A stretch of 6,666 bases of DNA from NCBI GenBank assembly GCA_964645005.1, contig CAZXYS010000074.1:1-6666 (forward strand), read 5' to 3'. The position numbers and the translations under genes were made by a program. This DNA is from CAZXYS01 sp964645005. GTDB taxonomy: Bacteria; Bacteroidota; Ignavibacteria; Kapaibacteriales; UBA2268. The stretch's first letter is position 1. Each line of letters starts with the position of its first letter. Below the pieces are notes generated by a model. The model did not search any database, was not told where the DNA came from, and saw only the letters and a list, made by a program, of their open reading frames with translations. This document shows positions 1-6,626 of the stretch, piece after piece.

Positions 1-75
1 GCTAAAGCACTTTGTTGCAATACTTACTAGCAGAATCAACTTTTCTAATGCAAAAACCGTGTATAATCTTTCCAT
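1..75 (-). CDS. Possible N-terminus of a HEPN partner protein, cut by window edge
   Basis: An open frame of 25 codons starts at an ATG inside the 3' end of the nucleotidyltransferase remnant and runs off the left edge without a stop. It would begin MERLYTVFALEK. Genes for MNT nucleotidyltransferases are usually followed, often with a short overlap, by a HEPN-domain partner (HI0074 or HepT type), and the position fits that arrangement. The residues alone do not prove it: the stretch is short, no HEPN Rx4-6H motif is inside the window, and no Shine-Dalgarno precedes the ATG. It could equally be a chance open frame in a decaying region. Confidence 0.2.
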   Translation of the reverse strand, partial: MERLYTVFALEKLILLVSIATKCFS

Positions 76-355
76 ATTACCGCAACTTTCATAGCTTTTT
101 CCCTGAAACTTTCCGAAACCTCCGTAAAATCCACAATATCAATTTTATAAGGAATATTCGAATTTTCAATTTTTTCAATTAATAAAGTTTTTTGTCTTGA
201 CCTATCTTTTTTTCGGAGTATAAACCAATATCCACATTAGATTGATTATTATTTGAGTTTGATGCCCTTGACCCGAAAAGAAATATTTTGATCTCATCAT
301 CTTTATCCAATACCATTTCTTTTAAGATGTAGATATATTTACCTTCGTTACTCAT
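45..355 (-). pseudogene. MNT-type nucleotidyltransferase (HI0073/MntA-like), frame-broken
   Basis: Read from the ATG at 355, the first frame gives 58 residues and stops at 179-181. It contains G28-S29-R30-A31, then ten residues after the GS pair, then N40-V41-D42, which matches the GSx10DxD signature of MNT nucleotidyltransferases except that the first Asp is Asn. The rest of the domain continues in the -1 frame after the A run at 207-213, through KTLLIEKIENSNIPYKIDIV and VDFTEVSE to a stop at 45-47. One extra base, or a -1 ribosomal shift, restores about 103 residues, the usual length of the family. Working relatives are antitoxins or AMP-transferring partners of HEPN toxins. The gene lies 18 bases downstream of the M14 gene on the same strand with no Shine-Dalgarno. 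A frameshift plus a lost catalytic Asp suggests decay; a sequencing error in the homopolymer would explain only the first. Confidence 0.75.
206..212 (-). other. A AAA AAG slippery heptamer at the frame break
   Basis: On the minus strand the zero-frame codons of the nucleotidyltransferase read GAA AAA AAG. This places A AAA AAG, the heptamer used for -1 frameshifting in E. coli dnaX, exactly in the zero frame. A one-base backward slip here would join the two halves of the protein. I see no upstream Shine-Dalgarno-like stimulator and no strong hairpin just downstream, so a simple one-base loss from the A run (or a sequencing error) is more likely than programmed frameshifting. Confidence 0.3.
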
Positions 356-373
356 ATAAATTTGGTAATTATT

Positions 374-1873
374 TTACTGTCTTCTAACCACATAGTCCCT
401 GTAATATTTCAAAAGTTCATCCATATTGGTTTCCGGTGCTTCATATCTTGCATAATCATGACTTATAAAATATCGATAATACTTATAAATTGCCTTTGCT
501 ACAGCTTCGCCCATCAGTAAATGGTCCTTGTAAGTCACCCACTCTTCGAAGCAGCCATCATATCCTGAGGTAAGCTCAAAAGTTGCAGCCATTACATCAT
601 CCTTGAAATTAGCCCACCACCATGCTTCCGGATAATGCTTTTCACTCAAAGGAAGATCTCGTTCAAAACTCGGACGCATATTCAGAGTATCTTTGCATGG
701 ATATTCATCACTCAAGATTTTGATAAAGCTTATCTGATTAAAGAACATAGAATCTGCTTCTTCGCCAAGTTTCTCATTTTTACTGTAAAAATTCGTATAT
801 ACAAAAGGTGTCCACTCAGGTTCAGCGTTCTTCGTGTGAACATTCAAAGCCATAAAGAACTTGGATCCTTTTTTATCGAAATTGGTGATCGTGTTATGTA
901 TGGCTTTTACTTCCGGGGGGCAGGTGTCTCGCAAGTTATATCCATTTTTCTTATCTCGGAGCCACATTCTCTCTAAATCCTGGCTTGTTTCCGGCGCCAC
1001 ACGCGCTCTGCCTTCCACAACCCCGTCAATATTCACCATAGGAACAATATTGAAGATAAGTTTTGACAGATCTGCTTCCTTGCACCCTTCATTACACTCG
1101 CTGATAAGATAATTAATCAAGCCTTCTACTAAAAATGAAGATCCGGTTTCCGACGGGTGGGTTCTGGCATGGATCCAAACACGCCGCTTTTTTGAATTAT
1201 CAGTCTTAGTGTCCGTCACCGTTACCATATATATATCACGATTATGTCTTGTTTTGCCAATGCTTTCAACTTTCACCAGAGGATTCTTTTTAATACTGGA
1301 AACGTAGTTTTGTAGTCTTTCATAAGTATATGGATAATAGCGTGCTACCCATACTTTAGAGCGATCGAATTTTTTCACTATGGTATAATTATAACTTCCA
1401 TAAGCAGCTTCTCCGGGGATAACATTTTCAGGACGCATCCTTTCCCAGTTCGCATTATCATAAGAATACACCGGTATCACCATAGACTCACCCGGAAAGC
1501 CGTCGCGTTCAATATGCAGCCTTGTCTCGCTGAGAGTATCCACTCCTTCAAGTTTAACATACCACCAGTTACGATACCTGTTAGGAAGGCTGGAATCAGC
1601 ATTATCATCTTTCAATACAACTTGATATTCCACTGTACCAAGCATGGAATCATCATGATTTGCATTCATTTCGCCGGTGAATTCTCTTTCATCTTTCTTT
1701 TTTACCTTTTTTTCTTCTTCATCATTCCCTTTTTTGGGAGCTTCCTTCTTAACTTCTTCTTTTGGCGGCTCTTCCATAAGTTCCTGTGATAATACAGGTG
1801 AAATAAGGGCTATCAATAAAATTATTACTATAAAAGCTTTAGCTGTTATTAAAAACTCAGTATTATTTTTCAT
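374..1873 (-). CDS. Secreted M14 zinc carboxypeptidase, CCP/AGBL-like
   Basis: The 499-residue product should be an exported zinc metallocarboxypeptidase that removes C-terminal residues from peptides. Residues 1-30 form a signal peptide (hydrophobic core about 12-28, likely cut near S29/Q30; no lipobox Cys). Residues 31-65 are a highly charged Glu/Lys/Pro linker. Residues 66-175 resemble the beta-rich domain preceding the catalytic domain in cytosolic carboxypeptidases, and YYPYTYERLQ (179-188) matches the YPYTY start of that group's catalytic region. Zinc ligands are H239 and E242 (THPSE) and H346 (NVHTK); the catalytic Glu is E433 (FELT). NIDGVVEGRAR (281-291) corresponds to the NPDG stretch. 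The Asn-Arg pair that grips the substrate carboxylate appears as E301-R302, an unusual change. The ATG at 1873 gives a complete signal peptide, though no Shine-Dalgarno precedes it. The physiological substrate cannot be read from the sequence; the M14 call is strong, the CCP subgroup less so. Confidence 0.9.
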   Translation of the reverse strand: MKNNTEFLITAKAFIVIILLIALISPVLSQELMEEPPKEEVKKEAPKKGNDEEEKKVKKKDEREFTGEMNANHDDSMLGTVEYQVVLKDDNADSSLPNRYRNWWYVKLEGVDTLSETRLHIERDGFPGESMVIPVYSYDNANWERMRPENVIPGEAAYGSYNYTIVKKFDRSKVWVARYYPYTYERLQNYVSSIKKNPLVKVESIGKTRHNRDIYMVTVTDTKTDNSKKRRVWIHARTHPSETGSSFLVEGLINYLISECNEGCKEADLSKLIFNIVPMVNIDGVVEGRARVAPETSQDLERMWLRDKKNGYNLRDTCPPEVKAIHNTITNFDKKGSKFFMALNVHTKNAEPEWTPFVYTNFYSKNEKLGEEADSMFFNQISFIKILSDEYPCKDTLNMRPSFERDLPLSEKHYPEAWWWANFKDDVMAATFELTSGYDGCFEEWVTYKDHLLMGEAVAKAIYKYYRYFISHDYARYEAPETNMDELLKYYRDYVVRRQ

Positions 1874-2078
1874 ATCATCTTAACTTAAAATTATTCAGAT
1901 AATGTAATCGAAAAACTACGGTGTTTAAATGAAAAATGCAAATAGAAAAGTAAAACAATGTCTTTTTACAATTTAATAATTTCAAACCGTCCCTAAATTT
2001 ACATTAATAATTCCAGCCAATTACTGCGACTAAACTGGCATAAAATTTGACCTTAAAAAATTAGTCAGAAACTTTCAT

Positions 2079-2084
2079 AAGGAG
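2079..2084 (+). promoter_or_regulatory. Strong Shine-Dalgarno AAGGAG
   Basis: AAGGAG lies six bases before the ATG at 2091 and fixes that start. None of the other protein genes in the window shows a comparable site, which is typical of Bacteroidota-like genomes and makes this one stand out. It lies in the 217-base spacer between two divergent genes (1874-2090), which must hold the promoters of both. In that spacer I see only a near match to the Bacteroidota -7 element, TAAAATTTG at 2041-2049, one base too long and without an upstream TTTG. Confidence 0.65.
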
Positions 2085-2090
2085 AATCCA

Positions 2091-2726
2091 ATGTATAAAA
2101 CGCTATTCATCAGTATTTCCATCTTAATAGTTGGAATATTTGCTTTGAAAGGATTCCGGACTGAAAGTCAGTCGGAACAGAAATGGAATAGTTCTGAAGC
2201 ACTATCAGACGTTATATCTATCTATGATAAAAGCGCTTACAGATCTTTTTACTCACTCGAAGAACTCCGTCCTTACTCAATAATTCAGCTTAAAAAAACA
2301 ATAAATATGTACGAACAAAGCTGGATAGAGCCCGAAAAGATCGTAGATATGCTTGTAGAGAATGAAAAATATCAATTGAAAGACAAAATTATTGAATATA
2401 TGGAAGCCTTGAATCTATCAAAAAGAAAAGAATTGGTCAACAGAGTTAAATACTGGAGTATTGCTGACAGCCAATTCAATTTTTTCAAAGAAACTTTGCT
2501 GTTCAATAATGGACAATTACTAAATGTCTTTTACGATATCAAAGAAATAAATCCCGCATTTAGTCAACTTAACGTCCAAAATTCCGGCAATCTTGATTCA
2601 CTCTCTGCCATTAATAAAAACAAAGCTATAAACATGACCAAAAATATTATAGCTGAAATGGAATATTCACGCCAATTGCAATTATATGCTATTATGTACA
2701 GCCATTTCTCTGAAAGAGTTAAATAA
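2091..2726 (+). CDS. Hypothetical exported or membrane-anchored helical protein
   Basis: I do not recognise this 211-residue protein. Residues 4-19 are a hydrophobic segment after a lone Lys, consistent with an uncleaved signal anchor or signal peptide. There is no lipobox and no cysteine anywhere. The rest (about 35-211) is rich in Lys, Glu, Asn, Ile and Leu and looks mostly alpha-helical; aromatic residues recur (W32, W78, W122 and many Tyr/Phe). I see no catalytic motif, metal-site pattern or repeat. The start is supported by a good Shine-Dalgarno six bases upstream, and the frame is open for its full length with no stronger competitor, so I take it as a real gene. It is transcribed away from the M14 gene and towards the NRAMP-like gene, so it is probably a single-gene unit. 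It looks more AT-rich than the flanking genes, which may hint at recent acquisition or weak constraint. Confidence 0.7.
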   Translation: MYKTLFISISILIVGIFALKGFRTESQSEQKWNSSEALSDVISIYDKSAYRSFYSLEELRPYSIIQLKKTINMYEQSWIEPEKIVDMLVENEKYQLKDKIIEYMEALNLSKRKELVNRVKYWSIADSQFNFFKETLLFNNGQLLNVFYDIKEINPAFSQLNVQNSGNLDSLSAINKNKAINMTKNIIAEMEYSRQLQLYAIMYSHFSERVK

Positions 2727-2730
2727 TCTG

Positions 2731-2758
2731 AGTTCTTATTTTTATTTAAAAAAGGACT
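2731..2758. terminator. Possible hairpin between convergent genes
   Basis: AGTTCTT and AAGGACT pair over seven positions (one T-G wobble), and after one A-A mismatch three further T-A pairs close a six-base loop. The hairpin begins four bases after the stop of the plus-strand gene and lies 18 bases beyond the stop of the convergent minus-strand gene, so it could serve both. Neither strand has a T tract right after the stem, and the stem is AT-rich, so it is a weak candidate terminator. Confidence 0.3.
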
Positions 2759-2776
2759 GGATATCAACGCCGGATT

Positions 2777-4045
2777 TTACAACCAAATCCTTGCATATAT
2801 AAAAATAATTCCAAAACTTATAAGAAATATAATTCCAGCCCAGCTTAATACTCTCATAAAAATTGCCGGACGCATTTTTTTAGGCACTGATTTCGATATT
2901 ACCGTTCTATAATTCAATATAGCAAATACAGGTGCCGCCAGAAAAGAGATGATAGTAGCAAAATCCAGGAATGCTTTCATTCTCTCGGCGAAAACGCCAA
3001 TTATCAAAGCAGCTAATATTGATAATATAACCGCCCATAGCCAGATTAATTTCCCAGTGTATCTCTCAGCTTTCTTGTATATTTGAAAAAAAGACGCTTC
3101 TATCGCTCGAGGGTAGCCATCTATGACAGTTAATGCCGTAGTGAAGATAGTAACAAAAGCTATACCCGCAATAAATGGTGCACTCCATTCTCCCAATGAG
3201 TTAGCATATAATGATACGAATTTCTCGGAAAAAGTCAGACTGGAACCTGCAAAGGATTCTCCTGTACCGTACATCACCAGAGCTCCCAGCCCCAAAAAGA
3301 AAACCGCTAATAATGTGGAGCCTAAATATCCAATATGAAAATCAATTAGATATTCTTTATACTTTGGTTTATAGTTCGTCTGTTTTCGACGCTCTGAAGC
3401 CCATAGTGAGGGCCAGGCGGAAGCTTCTATTGGCGTCGGCATCCACCCCATAAGAGCAATAAGAAATGTTATCCCCGCTGCATCCCATAACTCCGGCGGC
3501 ACAAAATCCGGTGATAAAGTTCTCCCTTCAAATAAAGCCAGAATAAATGCCGTAATCGTAGCTATGCTTAATATTATTATCAAAAATTTCATGAATTTAT
3601 CGAGGAAAGCATAACGCCCGATAAATAGCATGATTAAAATTGCAGCAAGCAATGTAATACTCAACCACGTTGAATTTATATCAATTCCAAAGAAAAACGC
3701 TCCCAGAGTTGTGGTTACAAGTGCCACCGCTGCAAAATTCACTATCCCGGTTGTCAATGTCGCCACAAAAAATACAGCAACAGCCCATTTGCCAAGTTCC
3801 CTGTAGCCTTCAATAAGACTCTTGCCGGTGGCGGCTGTAAATCTATGTCCGTATTCAAAAAAGGGATATTTAAATAAATTAATTAACAGCACCGCCCAGA
3901 TTATTTCGAATCCGTAATTTGCGCCAGCTCGCGTTGATTGAACCATATGAGAAGCTCCAATTGCTGCTCCCGCGTATAATATGCCCGGACCTATTGTCTT
4001 TATCAGCCCCCGGAAGGTATAGGAGGGATTTCCTTGTTTTGTCAT
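2777..4045 (-). CDS. NRAMP-family-like transporter with non-canonical metal-site motifs
   Basis: The 422-residue integral membrane protein has about eleven hydrophobic segments (near 17-38, 46-62, 88-112, 126-143, 152-172, 190-208, 238-260, 288-308, 331-352, 358-379, 397-418), as in the LeuT-fold NRAMP family. The GPG at 19-21 and the spacing to the first unwound helix match NRAMP, as does the following RAGANYGF stretch. However, the conserved DPGN of helix 1 is replaced by G30-A31-S32-H33, and the helix 6 MPH motif reads M202-P203-T204. Canonical members import Mn2+, Fe2+ and other divalent metals with proton coupling; with the Asp and Asn ligands and the helix 6 His missing, the substrate here is uncertain. 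Charged cytoplasmic stretch 217-232 is noticeable. The gene starts 106 bases after the VWA gene on the same strand, without a Shine-Dalgarno, but with a likely promoter of its own. Family membership is fairly sure; function as a divalent metal importer is inference. Confidence 0.82.
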   Translation of the reverse strand: MTKQGNPSYTFRGLIKTIGPGILYAGAAIGASHMVQSTRAGANYGFEIIWAVLLINLFKYPFFEYGHRFTAATGKSLIEGYRELGKWAVAVFFVATLTTGIVNFAAVALVTTTLGAFFFGIDINSTWLSITLLAAILIMLFIGRYAFLDKFMKFLIIILSIATITAFILALFEGRTLSPDFVPPELWDAAGITFLIALMGWMPTPIEASAWPSLWASERRKQTNYKPKYKEYLIDFHIGYLGSTLLAVFFLGLGALVMYGTGESFAGSSLTFSEKFVSLYANSLGEWSAPFIAGIAFVTIFTTALTVIDGYPRAIEASFFQIYKKAERYTGKLIWLWAVILSILAALIIGVFAERMKAFLDFATIISFLAAPVFAILNYRTVISKSVPKKMRPAIFMRVLSWAGIIFLISFGIIFIYARIWL

Positions 4046-4088
4046 CTGTGATTAATCGATAGTTATAAAATTAAATATCCATTCATCA

Positions 4089-4121
4089 CAAAACTAAAAA
4101 TAAAATCGAATAAATGTTAAA
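4089..4121 (-). promoter_or_regulatory. Bacteroidota-type promoter candidate for the NRAMP-like gene
   Basis: On the minus strand TAGTTTTG (4096-4089) fits the -7 consensus TAnnTTTG exactly. TTTA (4121-4118), one base off the -33 TTTG, lies 21 bases upstream, within the usual spacing. Transcription would begin about 35 bases before the ATG at 4045. Such motifs occur by chance in AT-rich DNA, so the placement in the only spacer upstream of the gene is the main support. Confidence 0.4.
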
Positions 4122-4151
4122 GTTAGCTGAAAATTATTTGTTTGTGTTATA

Positions 4152-6332
4152 TCAAATCATACCCGCGCGTTTCCTGAGGAACCATTCAATTCCAAAGAGT
4201 AAAATTGCCGCAGCCAGAATCCATGGCAAATTCCAAAGGGCAAATTCATCGCGGGATGTAATGCCAACTGATTTAAATGTTTTATCGTCGCGAATATCTT
4301 TCAACACTTGATCCGCATTTGCAGCGGTGTAGAATTTGCCGCCTGTACGCTCGGATATTTGACGGAGTAGAGAGACATTCATCTTCAGATTTTGATATTC
4401 CAGATCAATTTTACCGACACTGAATCTGCCGTTATCATCTCCGATCTTCTTGTCATTAACGGTGACAATACCCTTGAAAGCGTAATCACCGGCGCCGAGA
4501 CCTTCCATATCACCATTATATCTGCCATTGCCGATAGAGTGGAGGATAAGGTCTCTGGGTTGTTCACCACCGCTGACGGTTACAACAACCTCAGCATTAT
4601 CTATGGGCGTGTACGCAGCGTCATAAACCTGTGCTGTAAATTCAACTTCTTCAGTATTTGTGAAGTGCTTTTTAGTAGTTTTGATACGAATCATCTCGTT
4701 TTCCTCACGGACAGCCAGCCAACGGATAGCATTATCCATAAAAATATCGTAGAGGTCATAAGTATCAGACCTGCCCTTTGATGCTTCCGCCGCATAACCG
4801 AGAAGCTTCCATCTGTAAAGTCCGTAACCTACAACAGCAACAGATTTTTTATTATTGAACGAGCGTGTCATTATAAGTGGCTCATTGATCTCAACGTTAT
4901 TTACTTTCATGCCTGCTGCAACTTCGCTTTCGGGTTTGACATCCACGAATGTTTCAGTACGATAGATAGGGGGCAGCTTATTCCAGTGCTGCAGATCTTC
5001 TTCCACACCTTTAATACGTAACAGGGGATTCGAAAGCGCTTCCCGTTTAAAATCAGTGATAGCTGTAAATTCCTGCTTTCCTGTTTGAGCAACTCTGAAA
5101 GGCAGATATTCTTCAAGGCGCTTAAGCTTATTATAATCAGTATCGTAGGAGGCAATGAAAAAGAGCGATTTCCCTCTTTTTAATTGACTTTTTATTAATT
5201 CCAGAGTGCTGACAGGAGTGGAATTGATCGGAAAACCACATAAAATAATTATATCACTTTCCGACAACTTTGATTCAGAAGGTGGATCGCCATAGTATTC
5301 CGAGCCTTTTTTCTGTATGAAATCTGTTATTTTTACACCTTTTTCCTGAGAAATTGTCTGTTTCAGCATAGAAAGATCAGGGCTCGGCGCCCCCGCAAAA
5401 ACAGCTATATTTCTTTTATTATCAAGCACATTGATAAACTCGGACTTGTTATTATTCTTATGTGTAATTTCATCTTCGAAACCGGAAATTTCCGCTGTGA
5501 TTTTCCTGTACCCCTTCACTTTGGGAGTATATTCGAAAATCGCCGTATACTCGTTTCTGTCAGGATGTATCTTAATTTCCTGTTCATCAAATTTTTTGCC
5601 ATTATCCTTCATAACGAGGCTCAGCGTGCCTTCGTCATAGCCGTTAACTTTCACATTGACATTGACCGGCACGGGATTATCGACGTAAGCTATTTCATTA
5701 GTCAGGATTGTCGTCACGGCTACATCTTTCGGTTCGGTGGAATCGCCTATACCGATAGTATAGATCGGTTTGCCGAAGATATCTGCTTCATATACGGGAT
5801 TATTCCCAGTGTTAAATGCGCCATCAGTGATCATAAGTGCTGCGCGAATATTCTCTTCTTCAAGATTCCGCGAAGTCCATTTAATAGCATTAGAGATATC
5901 GGTCAACTGCCCATTGAATTTTAGCGAATCATTTTCAATTTTTTTAACCGTACTTATATCCCCATCGAAAAGTATAAATTTTCTCTCATCTTCATCCAGC
6001 CCTTTAATCCCTGATTTTTCAATAGCTTCATCGTAAAGCTTTTTTCTATCGCCGAGAGCATCGGTAGCAGCAACGGATTCGGATTTATCAAGCAGCACGG
6101 CGACCTTCGGCGGTTCCTGTTTACCGCTGATAATGGTCAGCACCGGTTCGAAAAGTGCGAACAGCAGCAGCGCCAGTGCCAGGGTGCGCAGTGTCATAAG
6201 GATCGTCCTTTTGGCGCCGCTGACGGGCGGCACCGTCCGCCGATAGGTGTAATAAGCGAACCCAAAACCCACAATAATAGCCAGTATTAATAACCACCAT
6301 GACCCCGCAAGGTCGAATGAATAAGAATTCAT
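4152..6332 (-). CDS. Membrane protein with VWA, GATase1-like and Ig-like domains
   Basis: This 726-residue protein has two N-terminal transmembrane helices (about 11-29 and 44-68), a von Willebrand factor A domain (about 75-205), a beta-rich Ig-like region (206-303), a Rossmann-like region resembling class I glutamine amidotransferase folds (about 307-540), a second beta-rich region (545-640) and a C-terminal transmembrane helix (about 700-719) followed by a basic tail. The metal-ion-dependent adhesion site looks intact: D82-x-S84-x-S86, T144 and D170 (ITDG). In the amidotransferase-like part, C365 (ILCGF) follows a hydrophobic strand, but I see no convincing catalytic triad, so it is probably a non-enzymatic fold. 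The layout matches large VWA proteins of Bacteroidota related to BatA-type proteins, whose exact role is unknown; the soluble domains probably face the periplasm and bind partners through the metal site. An in-frame stop six codons upstream supports the ATG at 6332. No moxR or bat genes are visible beside it. Confidence 0.9.
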   Translation of the reverse strand: MNSYSFDLAGSWWLLILAIIVGFGFAYYTYRRTVPPVSGAKRTILMTLRTLALALLLFALFEPVLTIISGKQEPPKVAVLLDKSESVAATDALGDRKKLYDEAIEKSGIKGLDEDERKFILFDGDISTVKKIENDSLKFNGQLTDISNAIKWTSRNLEEENIRAALMITDGAFNTGNNPVYEADIFGKPIYTIGIGDSTEPKDVAVTTILTNEIAYVDNPVPVNVNVKVNGYDEGTLSLVMKDNGKKFDEQEIKIHPDRNEYTAIFEYTPKVKGYRKITAEISGFEDEITHKNNNKSEFINVLDNKRNIAVFAGAPSPDLSMLKQTISQEKGVKITDFIQKKGSEYYGDPPSESKLSESDIIILCGFPINSTPVSTLELIKSQLKRGKSLFFIASYDTDYNKLKRLEEYLPFRVAQTGKQEFTAITDFKREALSNPLLRIKGVEEDLQHWNKLPPIYRTETFVDVKPESEVAAGMKVNNVEINEPLIMTRSFNNKKSVAVVGYGLYRWKLLGYAAEASKGRSDTYDLYDIFMDNAIRWLAVREENEMIRIKTTKKHFTNTEEVEFTAQVYDAAYTPIDNAEVVVTVSGGEQPRDLILHSIGNGRYNGDMEGLGAGDYAFKGIVTVNDKKIGDDNGRFSVGKIDLEYQNLKMNVSLLRQISERTGGKFYTAANADQVLKDIRDDKTFKSVGITSRDEFALWNLPWILAAAILLFGIEWFLRKRAGMI

Positions 6333-6365
6333 GTAATTTGCCGAACTATTTTATTTTTAAAAAGC

Positions 6366-6408
6366 TTTACTCAAAAGATAACTTAAACTTATACGTATAA
6401 TGAGTAAA
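6366..6408. repeat. Inverted repeat with inner palindrome upstream of VWA gene
   Basis: TTTACTCA (6366-6373) and TGAGTAAA (6401-6408) are perfect 8-base inverted copies 27 bases apart. Between them, next to the right arm, lies the perfect 12-base palindrome TTATACGTATAA (6389-6400). The element is 34-76 bases before the VWA start, in the 144-base spacer shared with the divergent tRNA gene, so it could be an operator or part of a promoter. On the minus strand TATCTTTTG (6380-6372) is one base longer than the Bacteroidota -7 element. No regulator is encoded nearby. Confidence 0.45.
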
Positions 6409-6424
6409 ATGATTTTTGGTAACA

Positions 6425-6456
6425 TTTGTAAAAGAGCTTAAAAGTTACTAATTTTG
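6425..6456 (+). promoter_or_regulatory. Bacteroidota-type promoter of tRNA-Pro
   Basis: TTTG (6425-6428), a 20-base spacer and TAATTTTG (6449-6456) match the Bacteroidota vegetative promoter pattern TTTG-N19-21-TAnnTTTG in every defined position. Transcription would start near 6463, leaving a leader of about 14 bases before the mature tRNA at 6477. Its place right in front of a stable-RNA gene makes a chance match unlikely, and it is the best clue to the phylum. Confidence 0.6.
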
Positions 6457-6476
6457 AAATTTGTTGATTGACAACA

Positions 6477-6550
<74 letters not shown>

Positions 6551-6551
6551 C

Positions 6552-6626
6552 ATGAAAGAACTAAATTTTAATTCTATTATTATGCAATTCTATGTTTATA
6601 TATTATACCAAATCTGTCCTAAATAA
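6552..6626 (+). pseudogene. Possible stub of a GIY-YIG endonuclease gene
   Basis: A 24-codon frame starts two bases after the last tRNA base. From its internal ATG at 6582 it reads MQFYVYILYQICPK, which resembles the (M)FYVYIL start of small GIY-YIG nuclease domain proteins, and then stops at 6624-6626. The expected YYIG motif does not follow in any frame up to the window end. Short GIY-YIG genes are, from general recollection, common beside tRNA and rRNA genes in Bacteroidota. The match is only about seven residues long, so it may be chance. Confidence 0.2.

Noticed and set aside
635..976. Plus-strand open frame of 113 codons
   Set aside because: It is antisense to the catalytic domain of the M14 gene, whose zinc-site motifs fix the real frame.
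1874..2090. Divergent spacer as a riboswitch or RNA gene
   Set aside because: Apart from the Shine-Dalgarno it is plain AT-rich sequence without stable hairpins or recognisable RNA motifs.
4392..4781. Plus-strand open frame of 129 codons
   Set aside because: It is antisense to the VWA gene's C-terminal half and shows no domain or start signal of its own.
5460..5924. Plus-strand open frame of 154 codons
   Set aside because: It lies wholly antisense to the well-supported VWA gene, has no recognisable domain or ribosome-binding site, and its composition follows from the opposite coding strand.
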